Position numbers and translations under genes: made by a program. The notes under the pieces were generated by a model. The model searched no databases. It had not been told where the DNA came from and saw nothing but the letters and a program-made list of their open reading frames with translations. A stretch of DNA of 64,000 nucleotides from Halomonas sp. SSL-5 (GTDB lineage: Bacteria > Pseudomonadota > Gammaproteobacteria > Pseudomonadales > Halomonadaceae). The stretch covers positions 62,001-126,000 of the forward strand of contig NZ_JAUYWF010000007.1 of the NCBI RefSeq assembly GCF_030708455.1, given 5' to 3'. Below are positions 43,414 to 52,559 of this stretch, piece after piece (the first letter of the stretch is position 1; each line of letters starts with the position of its first letter).

Positions 43414-44142
43414 TTATCGCTGGACCGTGACGCGCTCGTCGACGGGGCGCCAGTGGCGCTGCCAGGCGCGCATCACGCGTTCCGGGTACCAGGTCTTGCC
43501 CAGGCTGCCGTTGTATCGGGCCAGGGCCCGGGTGAAATCGCCATCTTCTACCGCCAGGTAATGGGCGAGTATCGTGCAGCCATAGCGCAGGTTGCGCCAC
43601 GGATCCTTGAGGTCGTCGGCGGGCAGGCCCAGTTCCCGGATCCAGAACGGCATGATCTGCATCAGCCCCACCGCACCGGCGGAGGATACCGCCTCGAACT
43701 GGAAGGCACTCTCCACCTGGATCAGGGCCAGCACCAGCTCGGGAGGCAGCCCCGCCAGCGTCGCCTCGTGATAGACCCGCCGTAGCAGCTCGCTGCGCAG
43801 CAGGGGGTCCTTCACATGGCGCGACAGCGTCGGCTCCATGGCACTGAACCACTGGCGTGCGGCCCACACCTCGGCCGGGGCGCGAGACCCGGAAAGTGCC
43901 TCGTCGAGGGTGGTGCGCAGCGTATGCGGGGTATCCGGCAGCGGCTGGACCAGCAACGATCGACCCTCGGCCGCGAGGGACGCAAGGAAGTCTCGCTCAT
44001 CGGCCTCGGCACCCGCCGCGAGCAGGATGCTTGCCGCCAGGGCGGCAAGCAAGCGGCGCGTCCTGGCCGAGGTGAAACTAGCCGAGCCGAATCGTCTTGC
44101 GCAGGAAGTCGAGGATCTCCCCGGCCGGTACCATGGTGGCAT
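43414..44142 (-). CDS. lytic transglycosylase (SLT domain)
   Basis: The product carries the SLT lysozyme-like domain: the catalytic Glu in ALIQVESAF, then [28 protein letters not shown] and [10 protein letters not shown]. It cleaves peptidoglycan glycan strands in the periplasm. The hydrophobic stretch [17 protein letters not shown] looks like a signal peptide. The start is uncertain. The ATG at 44142 overlaps the end of proS and gives a long basic lead. A TTG at 44052 would begin inside the signal sequence, 26 bases after the proS stop. It converges with the HprK/PqqD gene ten bases away. Confidence 0.82.
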   Translation of the reverse strand: MPPWYRPGRSSTSCARRFGSASFTSARTRRLLAALAASILLAAGAEADERDFLASLAAEGRSLLVQPLPDTPHTLRTTLDEALSGSRAPAEVWAARQWFSAMEPTLSRHVKDPLLRSELLRRVYHEATLAGLPPELVLALIQVESAFQFEAVSSAGAVGLMQIMPFWIRELGLPADDLKDPWRNLRYGCTILAHYLAVEDGDFTRALARYNGSLGKTWYPERVMRAWQRHWRPVDERVTVQR

Positions 44143-45802
44143 CGCTGTCACGGCGTCCCTTGTATTCCAGTTCACCCTTGTCCAGTCCGCGATCCCCGAC
44201 CACCAGGCGATGGGGCAGGCCCATCAGCTCGTGGTCGGCGAACTTCACGCCGGGGCGCAGGTCGCGGTCGTCCAGCAGCACCTCGAAGCCGGCGGCGGTC
44301 AGCTCGGCGTAGAGCTTCTCCGACTCCTCGCGCACGCGCTGCGACTTGTGGGCATTCATCGGCACCAGCGCGAGGTGGAAGGGCGCGATGGGGTCGGGCC
44401 AGATGATGCCGGCGGCGTCGTGGTTCTGCTCGATGGCAGCCGCCACCACGCGGGTCACCCCGATACCATAGCAGCCCATCCAGGGATGGATGGCACGACC
44501 TTCGTCGCCCAGCACGGTGGCGTTCATCGCCTCGCTGTACTTGCGCCCCAGCTGGAAGACGTGCCCCACCTCGATGCCACGCTTGATGGAGAGCGTGCCC
44601 TGACCATCCGGCGAGGGGTCGCCCTCCACCACGTTGCGGATGTCGGCCACCTTGGGCAGCGCCACATCGCGCTCCCAGTTGATGCCGAAGTAGTGCTTGC
44701 CGTCGATGTTGGCGCCGGCGCCGAAGTCGCCCATCAGCGCCACGCTGCGATCGATGATCACCGGCATGTCGAGGTTGACCGGACCCAGGGAGCCGGGGCC
44801 GGCACCCACCACGGCGCGGATCTCCTCCTCGCTTGCCATGGTCAGCGGGGCGGCCACCTCGGGGAGGTTCTCGGCCTTCACCTCGTTGAGCTCGTGGTCG
44901 CCACGCACCAGCAGGGCGATCAGGCCGCCCTCGGCGGCGTGGACCATCAGCGTCTTGATCGTCTTCTCGATGGGCAGGCCGTGCTGCTCCACCAGGGCGG
45001 CGATGGTTTTGGCATCCGGTGTATCCACCAGGCGCAGCTCCTCGCCGGGCGTGGGGCGCCGGGCATCGCTGCCCAGCGGTGCCGGCAGCGCCTCGGCCTT
45101 CTCCATATTGGCCGCGTAGTCGGAGCCGGTGGAGAAGACGATGTCGTCCTCGCCGGAGTCGGCCAGCACGTGGAACTCATGGGAGCCGGTGCCGCCGATG
45201 GCGCCGTTGTCGGCGATCACCGGGCGGAAATCCAGCCCTAGGCGGGTGAAGATCCGCGTGTAGGCGTCATACATCGACTGGTAGGTCTCCTTGAGGGAGT
45301 CCTCATCGACGTGGAAGGAGTAGGCGTCCTTCATGATGAACTCGCGAGAGCGCATCACGCCGAAGCGCGGGCGGATCTCGTCGCGGAACTTGGTCTGGAT
45401 CTGGTAGAAGTTGGTCGGCAGCTGCTTGTAGCTGGAGATCTCCTTGCGCACCAGGTCGGTGATCACTTCCTCGTGGGTGGGGCCCACGCAGTAGTCACGA
45501 TCGTGGCGGTCCTTGAGACGCAGCAGCTCGGGGCCGTACTGCTCCCAGCGGCCGGACTCCTGCCACAGCTCGGCGGGCTGGACCGCCGGCATCAGCACCT
45601 CCTGGGCGCCGGCGCGATCCATCTCCTCGCGCACGATGCGCTCCACCTTGCGCAGGGTCTTGAGCCCCAGCGGCAGCCAGGTATAGAGGCCGGAGGTGAG
45701 GCGGCGGATCATGCCTGAACGCAGCATCAGCTGGTGGCTGATGACTTCCGCATCGGCGGGGGTTTCCTTCAGGGTGGCGATCAGCATCTGGGTGGCGCGC
45801 AT
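44078..45802 (-). CDS. proS: prolyl-tRNA synthetase
   Basis: The 574-residue class II synthetase charges tRNA-Pro. Motif 2 lies in [21 protein letters not shown] and motif 3 in [17 protein letters not shown]. The INS editing domain, which clears misacylated alanine, separates them at about residues 230-390. The C-terminal anticodon-binding domain includes [19 protein letters not shown]. The length equals that of E. coli ProRS (572). The ATG at 45802 gives the conserved start [20 protein letters not shown] promoter lies about 60 bases upstream. Confidence 0.97.
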   Translation of the reverse strand: MRATQMLIATLKETPADAEVISHQLMLRSGMIRRLTSGLYTWLPLGLKTLRKVERIVREEMDRAGAQEVLMPAVQPAELWQESGRWEQYGPELLRLKDRHDRDYCVGPTHEEVITDLVRKEISSYKQLPTNFYQIQTKFRDEIRPRFGVMRSREFIMKDAYSFHVDEDSLKETYQSMYDAYTRIFTRLGLDFRPVIADNGAIGGTGSHEFHVLADSGEDDIVFSTGSDYAANMEKAEALPAPLGSDARRPTPGEELRLVDTPDAKTIAALVEQHGLPIEKTIKTLMVHAAEGGLIALLVRGDHELNEVKAENLPEVAAPLTMASEEEIRAVVGAGPGSLGPVNLDMPVIIDRSVALMGDFGAGANIDGKHYFGINWERDVALPKVADIRNVVEGDPSPDGQGTLSIKRGIEVGHVFQLGRKYSEAMNATVLGDEGRAIHPWMGCYGIGVTRVVAAAIEQNHDAAGIIWPDPIAPFHLALVPMNAHKSQRVREESEKLYAELTAAGFEVLLDDRDLRPGVKFADHELMGLPHRLVVGDRGLDKGELEYKGRRDSDATMVPAGEILDFLRKTIRLG

Positions 45803-45862
45803 GGGTCCGGCGTGTCCTCGGTGGTCAAACGGGATGGCCGCAAGGGCGGCGATGATGCAGGC

Positions 45863-45891
45863 ATTGTACGGTGAACCCACGGGCGCGGCAA
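45863..45891 (-). promoter_or_regulatory. proS promoter
   Basis: On the minus strand, TTGCCG (45891-45886) and TACAAT (45868-45863) are separated by 17 bases, with transcription starting near 45856. The match is moderate (four and five of six). Confidence 0.5.
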
Positions 45892-46042
45892 AAGCCGGCG
45901 CGCCGCGAGCCGGAAGCCTGGCAGGCCTTGAGTGGAATCAAGTTGATCATGCTTATGTCTAGCAAGCTAAATGAAAGCATGGAATCATCATGCCGTGATC
46001 TAATCCTGCGGCCCCCGCCGCCGATCGTGAAAGGAGACGACC

Positions 46043-47587
46043 TTGGACAAGCTGGACAGGAATTCCCTCGAGGCGCGCTGCCGTTGGCCCGGCTGGCAGG
46101 ACAAGCTGCGCACCGCCGAACAGGCCGCGGCGCTGATCGAGGATGGCATGACGGTGGGCATGAGCGGCTTCACCCGGGCCGGAGAGGCCAAGGAGGTGCC
46201 GCGGGCCCTGGCCGAGCGTGCCGCCCTGGACCCGCTCTCGATCACCCTGATGACCGGGGCCTCGCTGGGCAACGACCTGGACAAGCTGCTCACCGATGCC
46301 AACGTGCTGTCGCGGCGCATGCCCTTCCAGGTCGACGCCACCCTGCGCCGGGCGATCAACGACGGCCGGGTGATGTTTATCGACCAGCACCTCTCCGAGA
46401 CGGTGGAGCTGCTGCGCAATCGCCAGCTCGCCGAGCTCGACGTGGCAGTGGTGGAAGCCTGTGCCATCACCGAGGAGGGCGGTATCGTGCCCACCACCTC
46501 GGTAGGCAACTCGGCCAGCTACGCGATCCTCGCCGACAAGGTGATCATCGAGCTCAACCTCGACTCGCCCGCCGAGCTGGAGGGGCTGCACGATATCTAT
46601 ATCCCCCAGATGCGGCCCACGCGCCCACCGATTCCGGTGGTGGCGCCGGACTCGCGCATCGGCACGCCCTATATACCGATCGATCCGGAGAAGATCGCCG
46701 CCATCGTCGTCACCCGGGGCAAGGACAGTCCCTCCACGGTGTTGCCACCGGACGCCGATACCCGACATATCGCCGATCACCTGATCCGCTTCTTCTCCGA
46801 TGAGGTGAGTGCCGGGCGTCTGGCCCCCTCCCTGCTGCCGCTCCAGGCCGGCATCGGCACCATGGCCAACGCGGTTATGAGCGGGCTGGCCGAGGGTCCC
46901 TTCGAGCACCTCACGATGTACTCCGAGGTGCTGCAGGATTCCACCTTCGACCTGCTGGATGCCGGCAAGCTCGACTTCGCCTCCGGCTGCTCCATCACCC
47001 TCTCCGAGGCGTGTGGCGAGCGGGTCTGGTCGAACCTGGATGCCTATCGCGATCGCCTGGTCCTGCGCCCCCAGGAGCTCTCCAACCACCCGGGCATCGT
47101 GCGCCGTCTGGGCATCATCGCCGTCAACACGGCGCTGGAGGTGGATATCTACGGCAACGTCAACTCCACCCATGTGGGCGGCACCAGGATGATGAACGGC
47201 ATCGGTGGTTCCGGTGACTTCGCCCGCAACGCCCAGCTCTCGGTGTTCGTCACCAAGTCGGTGGCCAAGGGCGGCGATCTCTCAAGTGTGGTGCCCTTCG
47301 TCAGCCACGTGGACCACACCGAACATGATGTTGACGTGCTGGTGACAGAGCATGGGCTGGCCGACCTGCGTGGCCTGGCGCCGCGGGAGCGCGCCGAGCG
47401 CATCATCGAGCAGTGTGCCGATCCGCGCTATCGCCCGGCGCTGCGTCGCTATTTCGAGGAGGCCTGTCGGCGTGGCGGTCACACGCCGCACTGCCTGGAG
47501 CAGGCGCTGTCGTGGCATATCGCCGTGGAGCGCGATGGCCATATGCGCAGCCTCCAGGAGCAGGACGCCGAGACCGTGGGCGCCTGA
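46043..47587 (+). CDS. acetyl-CoA:succinate-type CoA transferase
   Basis: The 514-residue protein belongs to the acetyl-CoA hydrolase/transferase family and is most like the succinyl-CoA:acetate CoA-transferase group (AarC, about 505 residues). The catalytic glutamate is in MYSEVLQDSTFDLLDAG, and the family phrases TTSVGNSASYAILADKVI, GIGTMANAV, GNVNSTHVGGTRMMNGIGGSGDFARNA (in parts) and FVSHVDHTEHDVDVLVTE are all present. It lets acetate or succinate be exchanged for CoA thioesters in central metabolism. The start is a TTG at 46043, supported by AAGGAG with a six-base spacer and by the conserved N-terminus. The 240-base gap upstream has no gene. Confidence 0.9.
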   Translation: MDKLDRNSLEARCRWPGWQDKLRTAEQAAALIEDGMTVGMSGFTRAGEAKEVPRALAERAALDPLSITLMTGASLGNDLDKLLTDANVLSRRMPFQVDATLRRAINDGRVMFIDQHLSETVELLRNRQLAELDVAVVEACAITEEGGIVPTTSVGNSASYAILADKVIIELNLDSPAELEGLHDIYIPQMRPTRPPIPVVAPDSRIGTPYIPIDPEKIAAIVVTRGKDSPSTVLPPDADTRHIADHLIRFFSDEVSAGRLAPSLLPLQAGIGTMANAVMSGLAEGPFEHLTMYSEVLQDSTFDLLDAGKLDFASGCSITLSEACGERVWSNLDAYRDRLVLRPQELSNHPGIVRRLGIIAVNTALEVDIYGNVNSTHVGGTRMMNGIGGSGDFARNAQLSVFVTKSVAKGGDLSSVVPFVSHVDHTEHDVDVLVTEHGLADLRGLAPRERAERIIEQCADPRYRPALRRYFEEACRRGGHTPHCLEQALSWHIAVERDGHMRSLQEQDAETVGA

Positions 47588-47629
47588 CTGCCGGGCTCGC
47601 CTCAAGCAGCCCCCTCCCGGCAAACCGAT

Positions 47630-47682
47630 GCCGCCATATACCCCAGGGGCGATATGGCGGCTTAATAGCCCCCGAGGGCTAT
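47630..47682. terminator. double stem-loop between convergent genes
   Basis: GCCGCCATAT (47630-47639) pairs perfectly with ATATGGCGGC (47652-47661). A second stem, ATAGCCC/GGGCTAT, spans 47665-47671 and 47676-47682. Neither has a long U-tract. Their place between the CoA transferase and the VWA gene suggests termination from both sides. Confidence 0.7.
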
Positions 47683-47688
47683 ATGGTC

Positions 47689-48879
47689 CTACCGGGCCAG
47701 CTCCCGCATGGCGTTCTCCAGCCCCTCAAGGGTCATGGGATACATGCGGTCATCGATCAGCTGGCGGATCAGATGGGTGGAGTGGGTGTAGTCCCAGGCG
47801 CGCGGCGGCATGGGGTTTAGCCAGGCCAGGCGCGGGAACTTGTCCGCCAGGCGCTTGAGCCACACGGCCCCGGCCTCGTCGTTGAAGTGCTCCACGCTGC
47901 CGCCGGGATGGGTGATCTCGTACGGTGACATGGCGGCGTCACCGACGATCACCACCTGGTAGTCATCGCCATAGGTGTGCAATACATCCAGGGTGGGGAT
48001 GCGCTCGTCGGCGCGGCGCTTATGGCTCTGGGCATTGCTGCGCCATAGCCCTTCATAGGGGCAGTTATGGAAGTAGTAGGCCTCCAGGTGCTTGAACTCC
48101 GAGCGCGCCGCCGAGAAGAGCTCCTCGCAGGTGCGGATATGGTCATCCATGGAGCCGCCCACATCGAGCAGCAGCAGCACCTTCACCGCATTGTGGCGCT
48201 CCGGGCGCATCTGCACGTTGAGCAGGCCGGCGTCCCGGGCCGTCTCGCGGATGGTGGCGTCGACATCGAACTCTTCCGCCGCCCCCTGGCGGGCGAACTT
48301 GCGCAGCCGGCGCAGCGCCATCTTGATATTGCGGGTGCCCAGTTCCAGGGAGTCGTCGTAGTCGCGGAAGCGGCGCTCGTCCCATACCTTCACCGCGCGG
48401 CGGTGGCGTGAGCCATCCTGGCCGACGCGGATCCCCTCGGGGTTGTAGCCATAAGCGCCGAAGGGGCTGGTGCCGCCGGTACCGATCCACTTGTTGCCGC
48501 CGGCGTGGCGCTCCTTCTGCTCCTCGAGGCGCTGCTTGAAGGTCTCGATCAGTTTCTCGAGCCCGCCCAGGGACTCGATCTGCGCCTTCTCCTCCGCGGA
48601 GAGCTGCTTCTCGAACTCCCGGCGCAGCCAGTCGTCGGGGATCAGCGCCTCGATGGCGGCGTCGAGGTTCTCGAGCCCCTCGAACCAGGCGGCGAAGGCG
48701 CGATCGAAGCGGTCGAAGTGGCGCTCATCCTTGACCATCACGGTGCGGGCGATGCGGTAGAAGGCCTCCATGTCGGCGAACACCACGCCGCGCTCCACCA
48801 CCGCGTGGAGGTCGAGCAGCTCGCGCAGCGATACCGGCACCCCGGCGCGCTTGAGGGTCTCGAACAGGCCGATAAACAT
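47689..48879 (-). CDS. VWA-domain protein, CoxE-like partner of MoxR
   Basis: The 396-residue cytoplasmic protein starts with the helical CoxE-like region (about residues 1-130). The phrase GGTSPFGAYGYNPEGIRVGQ follows, then a von Willebrand A domain (about 230-390). The metal site reads LLLDVGGSMDDH, so the usual DxSxS is DxGxS, and later parts include VVIVGDAAMSPYEI. Such proteins work with a MoxR ATPase as a metal-insertion or folding machine. The moxR gene is three bases upstream on the same strand. Confidence 0.85.
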   Translation of the reverse strand: MFIGLFETLKRAGVPVSLRELLDLHAVVERGVVFADMEAFYRIARTVMVKDERHFDRFDRAFAAWFEGLENLDAAIEALIPDDWLRREFEKQLSAEEKAQIESLGGLEKLIETFKQRLEEQKERHAGGNKWIGTGGTSPFGAYGYNPEGIRVGQDGSRHRRAVKVWDERRFRDYDDSLELGTRNIKMALRRLRKFARQGAAEEFDVDATIRETARDAGLLNVQMRPERHNAVKVLLLLDVGGSMDDHIRTCEELFSAARSEFKHLEAYYFHNCPYEGLWRSNAQSHKRRADERIPTLDVLHTYGDDYQVVIVGDAAMSPYEITHPGGSVEHFNDEAGAVWLKRLADKFPRLAWLNPMPPRAWDYTHSTHLIRQLIDDRMYPMTLEGLENAMRELAR

Positions 48880-48882
48880 GGG

Positions 48883-49737
48883 TCAGCGCCTCTGGTTGCC
48901 CTGGCGGCGCATCATGAACGCCAGCCGCTCCAGTAACTGCGTATCCTGCTCGTTCTTGACCAGTGCCCCGGCCAGCGGCGGGATCGCCTTGGCGGGGTCG
49001 CGCTGGTAGAGCGCCTCCCGGGCCAGGTCGTCGGCCATCAACAGCTTCAGCCAGTCCACCAGCTCCGAGGTCGAGGGCTTCTTCTTGAGTCCTGGCGCCT
49101 GGCGCAGCTCGAAGAACACCTCCAGCGCCTCACCGACCAGCTTCGGGGCGATCTCGGGGAAGTGCACGTCGACGATCGCCTGCATGGTCTCGCGGTCGGG
49201 GAATTCGATGTAGTGGAAGAAGCAGCGGCGCAGGAAGGCGTCGGGGAGCTCCTTCTCGTTGTTGGAGGTGATGACGATGATCGGGCGGTGTTTCGCGCGG
49301 ATGGTCTCGCCGGTCTCGTAGACATGGAACTCCATGCGATCCAGCTCCTGGAGCAGGTCGTTGGGGAATTCGATGTCGGCCTTATCGATCTCGTCGATCA
49401 GTAGCACCACCCGCTCGTCGGCGGTGAAGGCGTCCCACAGCTTGCCGGGCTTGATGTAGTTGGCGACGTTCTCCACCCCCTCGACCCCGAGTTGGGAGTC
49501 GCGCAGGCGGCTCACCGCATCGTACTCGTAGAGCCCCTGGGCCGCCTTGGTGGAGGACTTGATATGCCAGGTGTGCAGCTCGGTACCTAATGATGCCGCC
49601 AGCTCCTCGGCGAGCAGGGTCTTGCCGGTGCCCGGCTCGCCCTTGATCAGCAGCGGACGCTCCAGGGTCACGGCGGCGTTGACCGCCTGCTTGAGGGCCT
49701 CGGTGGCCACATAGGTGGAAGTGGAATCAAACGCCAT
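48883..49737 (-). CDS. MoxR-family AAA+ ATPase
   Basis: The 284-residue ATPase has Walker A GEPGTGKT (residues 33-40), Walker B VLLIDEIDKAD (about 108), sensor 1 in PIIVITSNNEKELPDAFLRRC and a C-terminal lid. It is shorter than classical MoxR (about 320) but matches the subgroup paired with CoxE-like VWA proteins. It probably remodels a partner enzyme under stress. It is the first gene of the two-gene minus-strand unit. The 159 bases upstream, to the divergent cupin gene, hold no gene. Confidence 0.9.
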   Translation of the reverse strand: MAFDSTSTYVATEALKQAVNAAVTLERPLLIKGEPGTGKTLLAEELAASLGTELHTWHIKSSTKAAQGLYEYDAVSRLRDSQLGVEGVENVANYIKPGKLWDAFTADERVVLLIDEIDKADIEFPNDLLQELDRMEFHVYETGETIRAKHRPIIVITSNNEKELPDAFLRRCFFHYIEFPDRETMQAIVDVHFPEIAPKLVGEALEVFFELRQAPGLKKKPSTSELVDWLKLLMADDLAREALYQRDPAKAIPPLAGALVKNEQDTQLLERLAFMMRRQGNQRR

Positions 49738-49896
49738 GAGTCTTGCCTCGGCTTGTCGTCAGCGGGTCAATGGGATTCGAACGAGTGTACGGAAGGGCAG
49801 TGGCGGGGACAAATGCCTGGTTGACGGCATCGGATCGGCGGCGGCGAGTCGGTTAGGATATCGACCAGGTGCACGAAGACAGAAGGAGCCTGCGGC

Positions 49897-50217
49897 ATGA
49901 CCGACAACCTGTTCGCCTCGATCCCCCTCACCCTGGAGGCGGAGCAGTTCGATGAGCTGGCGGTCGGCAGGGACGTGCGCATCGAGCGCATCGTCTCCCG
50001 TGGCCACACCTCGCCGGAGGAGGACTGGTACGACCAGGCGCAGCAAGAGTGGGTCACGGTGCTGCAGGGACGCGCGGTGCTGGCTTTCGCCTCGGGGGAG
50101 GAGGTCGCGCTGGGCCCTGGCGATCATCTGACGATACCGGCGCACTGCCGACACCGTGTGAAGTGGACGGATCCGCAGCAGGTGACCGTCTGGCTGGCGG
50201 TGCACTATTCCGCGTAG
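49897..50217 (+). CDS. small cupin-domain protein
   Basis: The 106-residue single-domain cupin has a first half with SRGHTSPEEDWYDQAQQEW and a second motif GPGDHLTIPAHCRHRV. Its conserved histidines could bind a metal ion. AAGGAGCCTGCGGC precedes the ATG. The substrate cannot be told; similar small cupins act as isomerases, dioxygenases or sensors. Its last 13 bases overlap the convergent dehydrogenase gene. Confidence 0.85.
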   Translation: MTDNLFASIPLTLEAEQFDELAVGRDVRIERIVSRGHTSPEEDWYDQAQQEWVTVLQGRAVLAFASGEEVALGPGDHLTIPAHCRHRVKWTDPQQVTVWLAVHYSA

Positions 50218-50978
50218 AACATCCGCCGGGTCATGCCGCCGTCCACCACCAGGTTCTGGCCGGTAATGAAGCCCGCCTCGTCGGAGAGCAGGAAGGCCGC
50301 CATGGCGGCGATATCCTCGGGGCGCCCCACGCGCCCCACGCGCCCGACCGGGTGCTGGTCGCGGTCGATATCGCGATGCTCGACGGGCGTGCGCCTGGCC
50401 GCCTTCTGCCGGTCGCCGACCTCGATCCACCCCGGGCTGATGGCGTTGACGCGGATCTCGGGGCCCAGGCTCACCGCGAGGGCGTGGGTGAGCGCCACCA
50501 CGCCGCCCTTGCTGGCGGCATAGGCCTCGGTATCGGGTTCCGACTGCAGCGCCCGGGTGGAGGCCATCAGTACGATGGCGCCGCGGCTTGTGCGCAGGTG
50601 GGGCGCGGCGTGCTTGGCACAGAGCATCGCCCCGGTAAGGTTGGTGTCGAGGTAGGCCTGCCAGGTGTCGAGAGTCAGCGTCTCCACCGGGCCCTGGAAG
50701 GGGCCGGCCAGGCCGGCATTGTGGATCACGCCGTCGAGCCGGCCGAAGAGGGCCACCGTCCTGTCGAGGCTCTCGGCCACCTGGCGCTCGTCGCGCACGT
50801 CCGAGACCATGGCAAGCAGGCGATCGGGATGTGCGAGGCGCTCGCGGCACTCGGCCACCGCCTCGGCGTCGATATCGGTCAGCGCTACGCGGTAGCCGCG
50901 GCCCAGCAGGTGCTCGGCGATACCCAGGCCGATGCCCTGGGCGCCGCCGGTGAGATAGATCACGCGAGGTTCGCTCAT
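50205..50978 (-). CDS. short-chain dehydrogenase/reductase
   Basis: The 257-residue NAD(P)-dependent SDR has the nucleotide motif TGGAQGIG (about residues 10-17) with Asp after the second strand (LTDID), suggesting NAD. The structural NNAG-type motif reads HNAG. The catalytic Ser is in VLMASTRA, with Tyr and Lys in YAASK. The end DGGMTRRMFYAE is typical. Its start overlaps the neighbouring dehydrogenase gene (ATGA), so the pair probably serves one catabolic route for a hydroxy acid or sugar alcohol. Confidence 0.88.
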   Translation of the reverse strand: MSEPRVIYLTGGAQGIGLGIAEHLLGRGYRVALTDIDAEAVAECRERLAHPDRLLAMVSDVRDERQVAESLDRTVALFGRLDGVIHNAGLAGPFQGPVETLTLDTWQAYLDTNLTGAMLCAKHAAPHLRTSRGAIVLMASTRALQSEPDTEAYAASKGGVVALTHALAVSLGPEIRVNAISPGWIEVGDRQKAARRTPVEHRDIDRDQHPVGRVGRVGRPEDIAAMAAFLLSDEAGFITGQNLVVDGGMTRRMFYAE

Positions 50979-51871
50979 GCGTCGCTCTCCTTGCGGGCGG
51001 GGCGGTAGGCCTCCACCAGGGTCGCGGGGTCGTGTTCGGCATGGCCGCGGGTGGCGTGGGCGCGCAGCAGCTGGGCGGCCAGGCCACTCATGGGGGTGGC
51101 ACTGGCGCTGCGGCGGCTCTGGGCCACCGCCATGTCCAGGTCCTTGAGCAGGGTACGCAGGTGCCAGGGCGGGTCGGCGAAGTCGCTCGCCGCCATGCGC
51201 GGGGTGAGGATCCGGAAGGGGGTGGAGTCCGCGAAGCCGCCGGCCAGCGCCTCGGTCAACCGGCCGGCCTCCACCCCGCTGGCCTCGGCGAGGGCTACCA
51301 TCTCGGCGAGCACTGCGGCCTGGCAGCCCACCACCATCTGGTTGCACACCTTGGTGACCTGGCCAGCGCCCACCGGGCCCATATGGGTCACCCGCGAGGC
51401 CAGCGGGGCGAGCAGCGGGCGCAGGGCGTCGATCCGCGCCGCCTCGCCGCCGGCCATCATCACCAGGCTCCCCGCCTCGGCGCCGGCCACGCCCCCGGAG
51501 ACGGGGCAGTCGACCCACCTCATGCCACACCGCGCCTCGAGCCGGGTGGCGAAGTCGCGGGTGGCCTCGGGGTCGCTGCTCGAGAAGTCGATCAAGGTCT
51601 GGCCCTGGCGGCCGTGCTCCGCTACGCCGCCCTCGCCGAGCACCACGGTTTCCACCACCTCGGTATTGGCCAGGCAGAGCATCACCACGTCCACACCCTG
51701 CACCAGCTCGCCGATGGAGCCGGCCACCCTGGCACCGGTGCTGCCCAACGTCTCCGCCTTGGCGGGTGTGCGGTTCCAGACGGTGACCTCGAAGCCGGCG
51801 TCGAGCAGGCGGCGGGTCATGGGGTCGCCCATCAGGCCGAGGCCGATGAAGCCGAGCGTGGGGTGGGGCAT
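50975..51871 (-). CDS. 3-hydroxyisobutyrate dehydrogenase-family oxidoreductase
   Basis: The 298-residue beta-hydroxyacid dehydrogenase has FIGLGLMGDPMTRRLLDAGF at the N-terminus, the substrate loop DCPVSGGVAGAEAGSL and the catalytic lysine in GAGQVTKVCNQM. The family includes 3-hydroxyisobutyrate and tartronate semialdehyde reductases; the exact substrate is not evident. The ATG at 51871 begins the Rossmann strand. It is coupled to the SDR downstream and lies 17 bases after the toxin gene, so leftward transcription from the toxin-antitoxin promoter could reach it. Confidence 0.88.
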   Translation of the reverse strand: MPHPTLGFIGLGLMGDPMTRRLLDAGFEVTVWNRTPAKAETLGSTGARVAGSIGELVQGVDVVMLCLANTEVVETVVLGEGGVAEHGRQGQTLIDFSSSDPEATRDFATRLEARCGMRWVDCPVSGGVAGAEAGSLVMMAGGEAARIDALRPLLAPLASRVTHMGPVGAGQVTKVCNQMVVGCQAAVLAEMVALAEASGVEAGRLTEALAGGFADSTPFRILTPRMAASDFADPPWHLRTLLKDLDMAVAQSRRSASATPMSGLAAQLLRAHATRGHAEHDPATLVEAYRPARKESDA

Positions 51872-51888
51872 GAGGTTCACCTCGAGAA

Positions 51889-52185
51889 TCACTTCAATAG
51901 ATAGGCCCTGAGCAGCCGCTCTTCGCGCATGACGTGCAGAATCAAGACCCGCTCACCATCAAGGCGATAGAAGATGCGACATGGCGTCACGACCACTTCC
52001 CGGTAGACGGAGTCGGAGAGTTCCGGTGGTACACGGCCTGACTGGGGGAAGCGTTCCAGGCGGTCGGTGGCGGCAAAGATGGCATGAACCAACCGTCGAG
52101 CGGCCGCGGGGTTGTCCAGGGCGATGTAGTCGGCGACGTCCTCCATGTCGAGGAGGGCTGGCTCGGTCCAAACTACTTCAGCCAT
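51889..52185 (-). CDS. RelE/ParE-family toxin
   Basis: The 98-residue toxin has the ParE/RelE fold: VVWTEPALLDMEDVADYIALDNP forms the first strand and helix pair, RFPQSGRVPPEL the central turn, YREVVVTPCRIFYRLDGERVLILHVMRE the sheet, and RLLRAYLLK the end. ParE members poison gyrase and RelE members cut mRNA. The sequence does not decide which. The start overlaps the antitoxin gene by 13 bases, which ensures coupled translation. Confidence 0.9.
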   Translation of the reverse strand: MAEVVWTEPALLDMEDVADYIALDNPAAARRLVHAIFAATDRLERFPQSGRVPPELSDSVYREVVVTPCRIFYRLDGERVLILHVMREERLLRAYLLK

Positions 52186-52430
52186 CTGCCCAGCCTTTCC
52201 TTCGCCTCCGACTGGGTGAGCGTCCGTTTCTCAAGGGCCGCTCGCTCACCTCGGGAGAGTCCCTCCAGCAGTGCCATTCGGCGCTGCATCAGCTCGTAGT
52301 CATTCACGTCGACGAGATAGGCGGACGGCCTGCCGTGCTCGGTGATCATCACCGGCTCCTTGGAGTGGTGCAGTTCGGCCAGAATGCGGGTGGCCTGGCG
52401 TTTCAGGTTGGTAACCAGTTCGACTTTCAC
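52173..52430 (-). CDS. Phd/YefM-family antitoxin
   Basis: The 85-residue antitoxin has the Phd/YefM DNA-binding N-terminus (VTNLKRQATRILAELHHSKEPVMITEHG in parts, then RPSAYLVDVNDYE) and a charged C-terminal tail that should wrap the toxin. The GTG at 52430 is chosen because GAGGATAACGCCG lies upstream and the family domain starts there. A longer in-frame reading would run through the promoter. It autoregulates its promoter together with the toxin in this family. Confidence 0.88.
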   Translation of the reverse strand: MKVELVTNLKRQATRILAELHHSKEPVMITEHGRPSAYLVDVNDYELMQRRMALLEGLSRGERAALEKRTLTQSEAKERLGRWLK

Positions 52431-52463
52431 CGGCGTTATCCTCGAAATCCACTGTGTAGTGAT

Positions 52464-52492
52464 ACTATAGTGCCACTTCTTGGGCTTGGCAA
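52464..52492 (-). promoter_or_regulatory. toxin-antitoxin promoter with palindromic -10
   Basis: On the minus strand, TTGCCA (52492-52487) and TATAGT (52469-52464) each match five of six consensus bases and are 17 bases apart. An 8-base perfect palindrome ACTATAGT (52464-52471) covers the -10, a likely binding site for the antitoxin. Confidence 0.75.
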
Positions 52493-52517
52493 AGCGGTCT
52501 GCCGGGTTGCACAACGC

Positions 52518-52543
52518 AGAAGGCCGCCCGAAGGCGGCCTTCT
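52518..52543 (-). terminator. stem-loop terminator downstream of nhaD
   Basis: AGAAGGCCGCC (52518-52528) pairs perfectly with GGCGGCCTTCT (52533-52543) around CGAA. It lies 17 bases beyond the nhaD stop. The U-tract is weak on the minus strand. Confidence 0.75.
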
Positions 52544-52559
52544 GTTAGCAACTTCGGCA

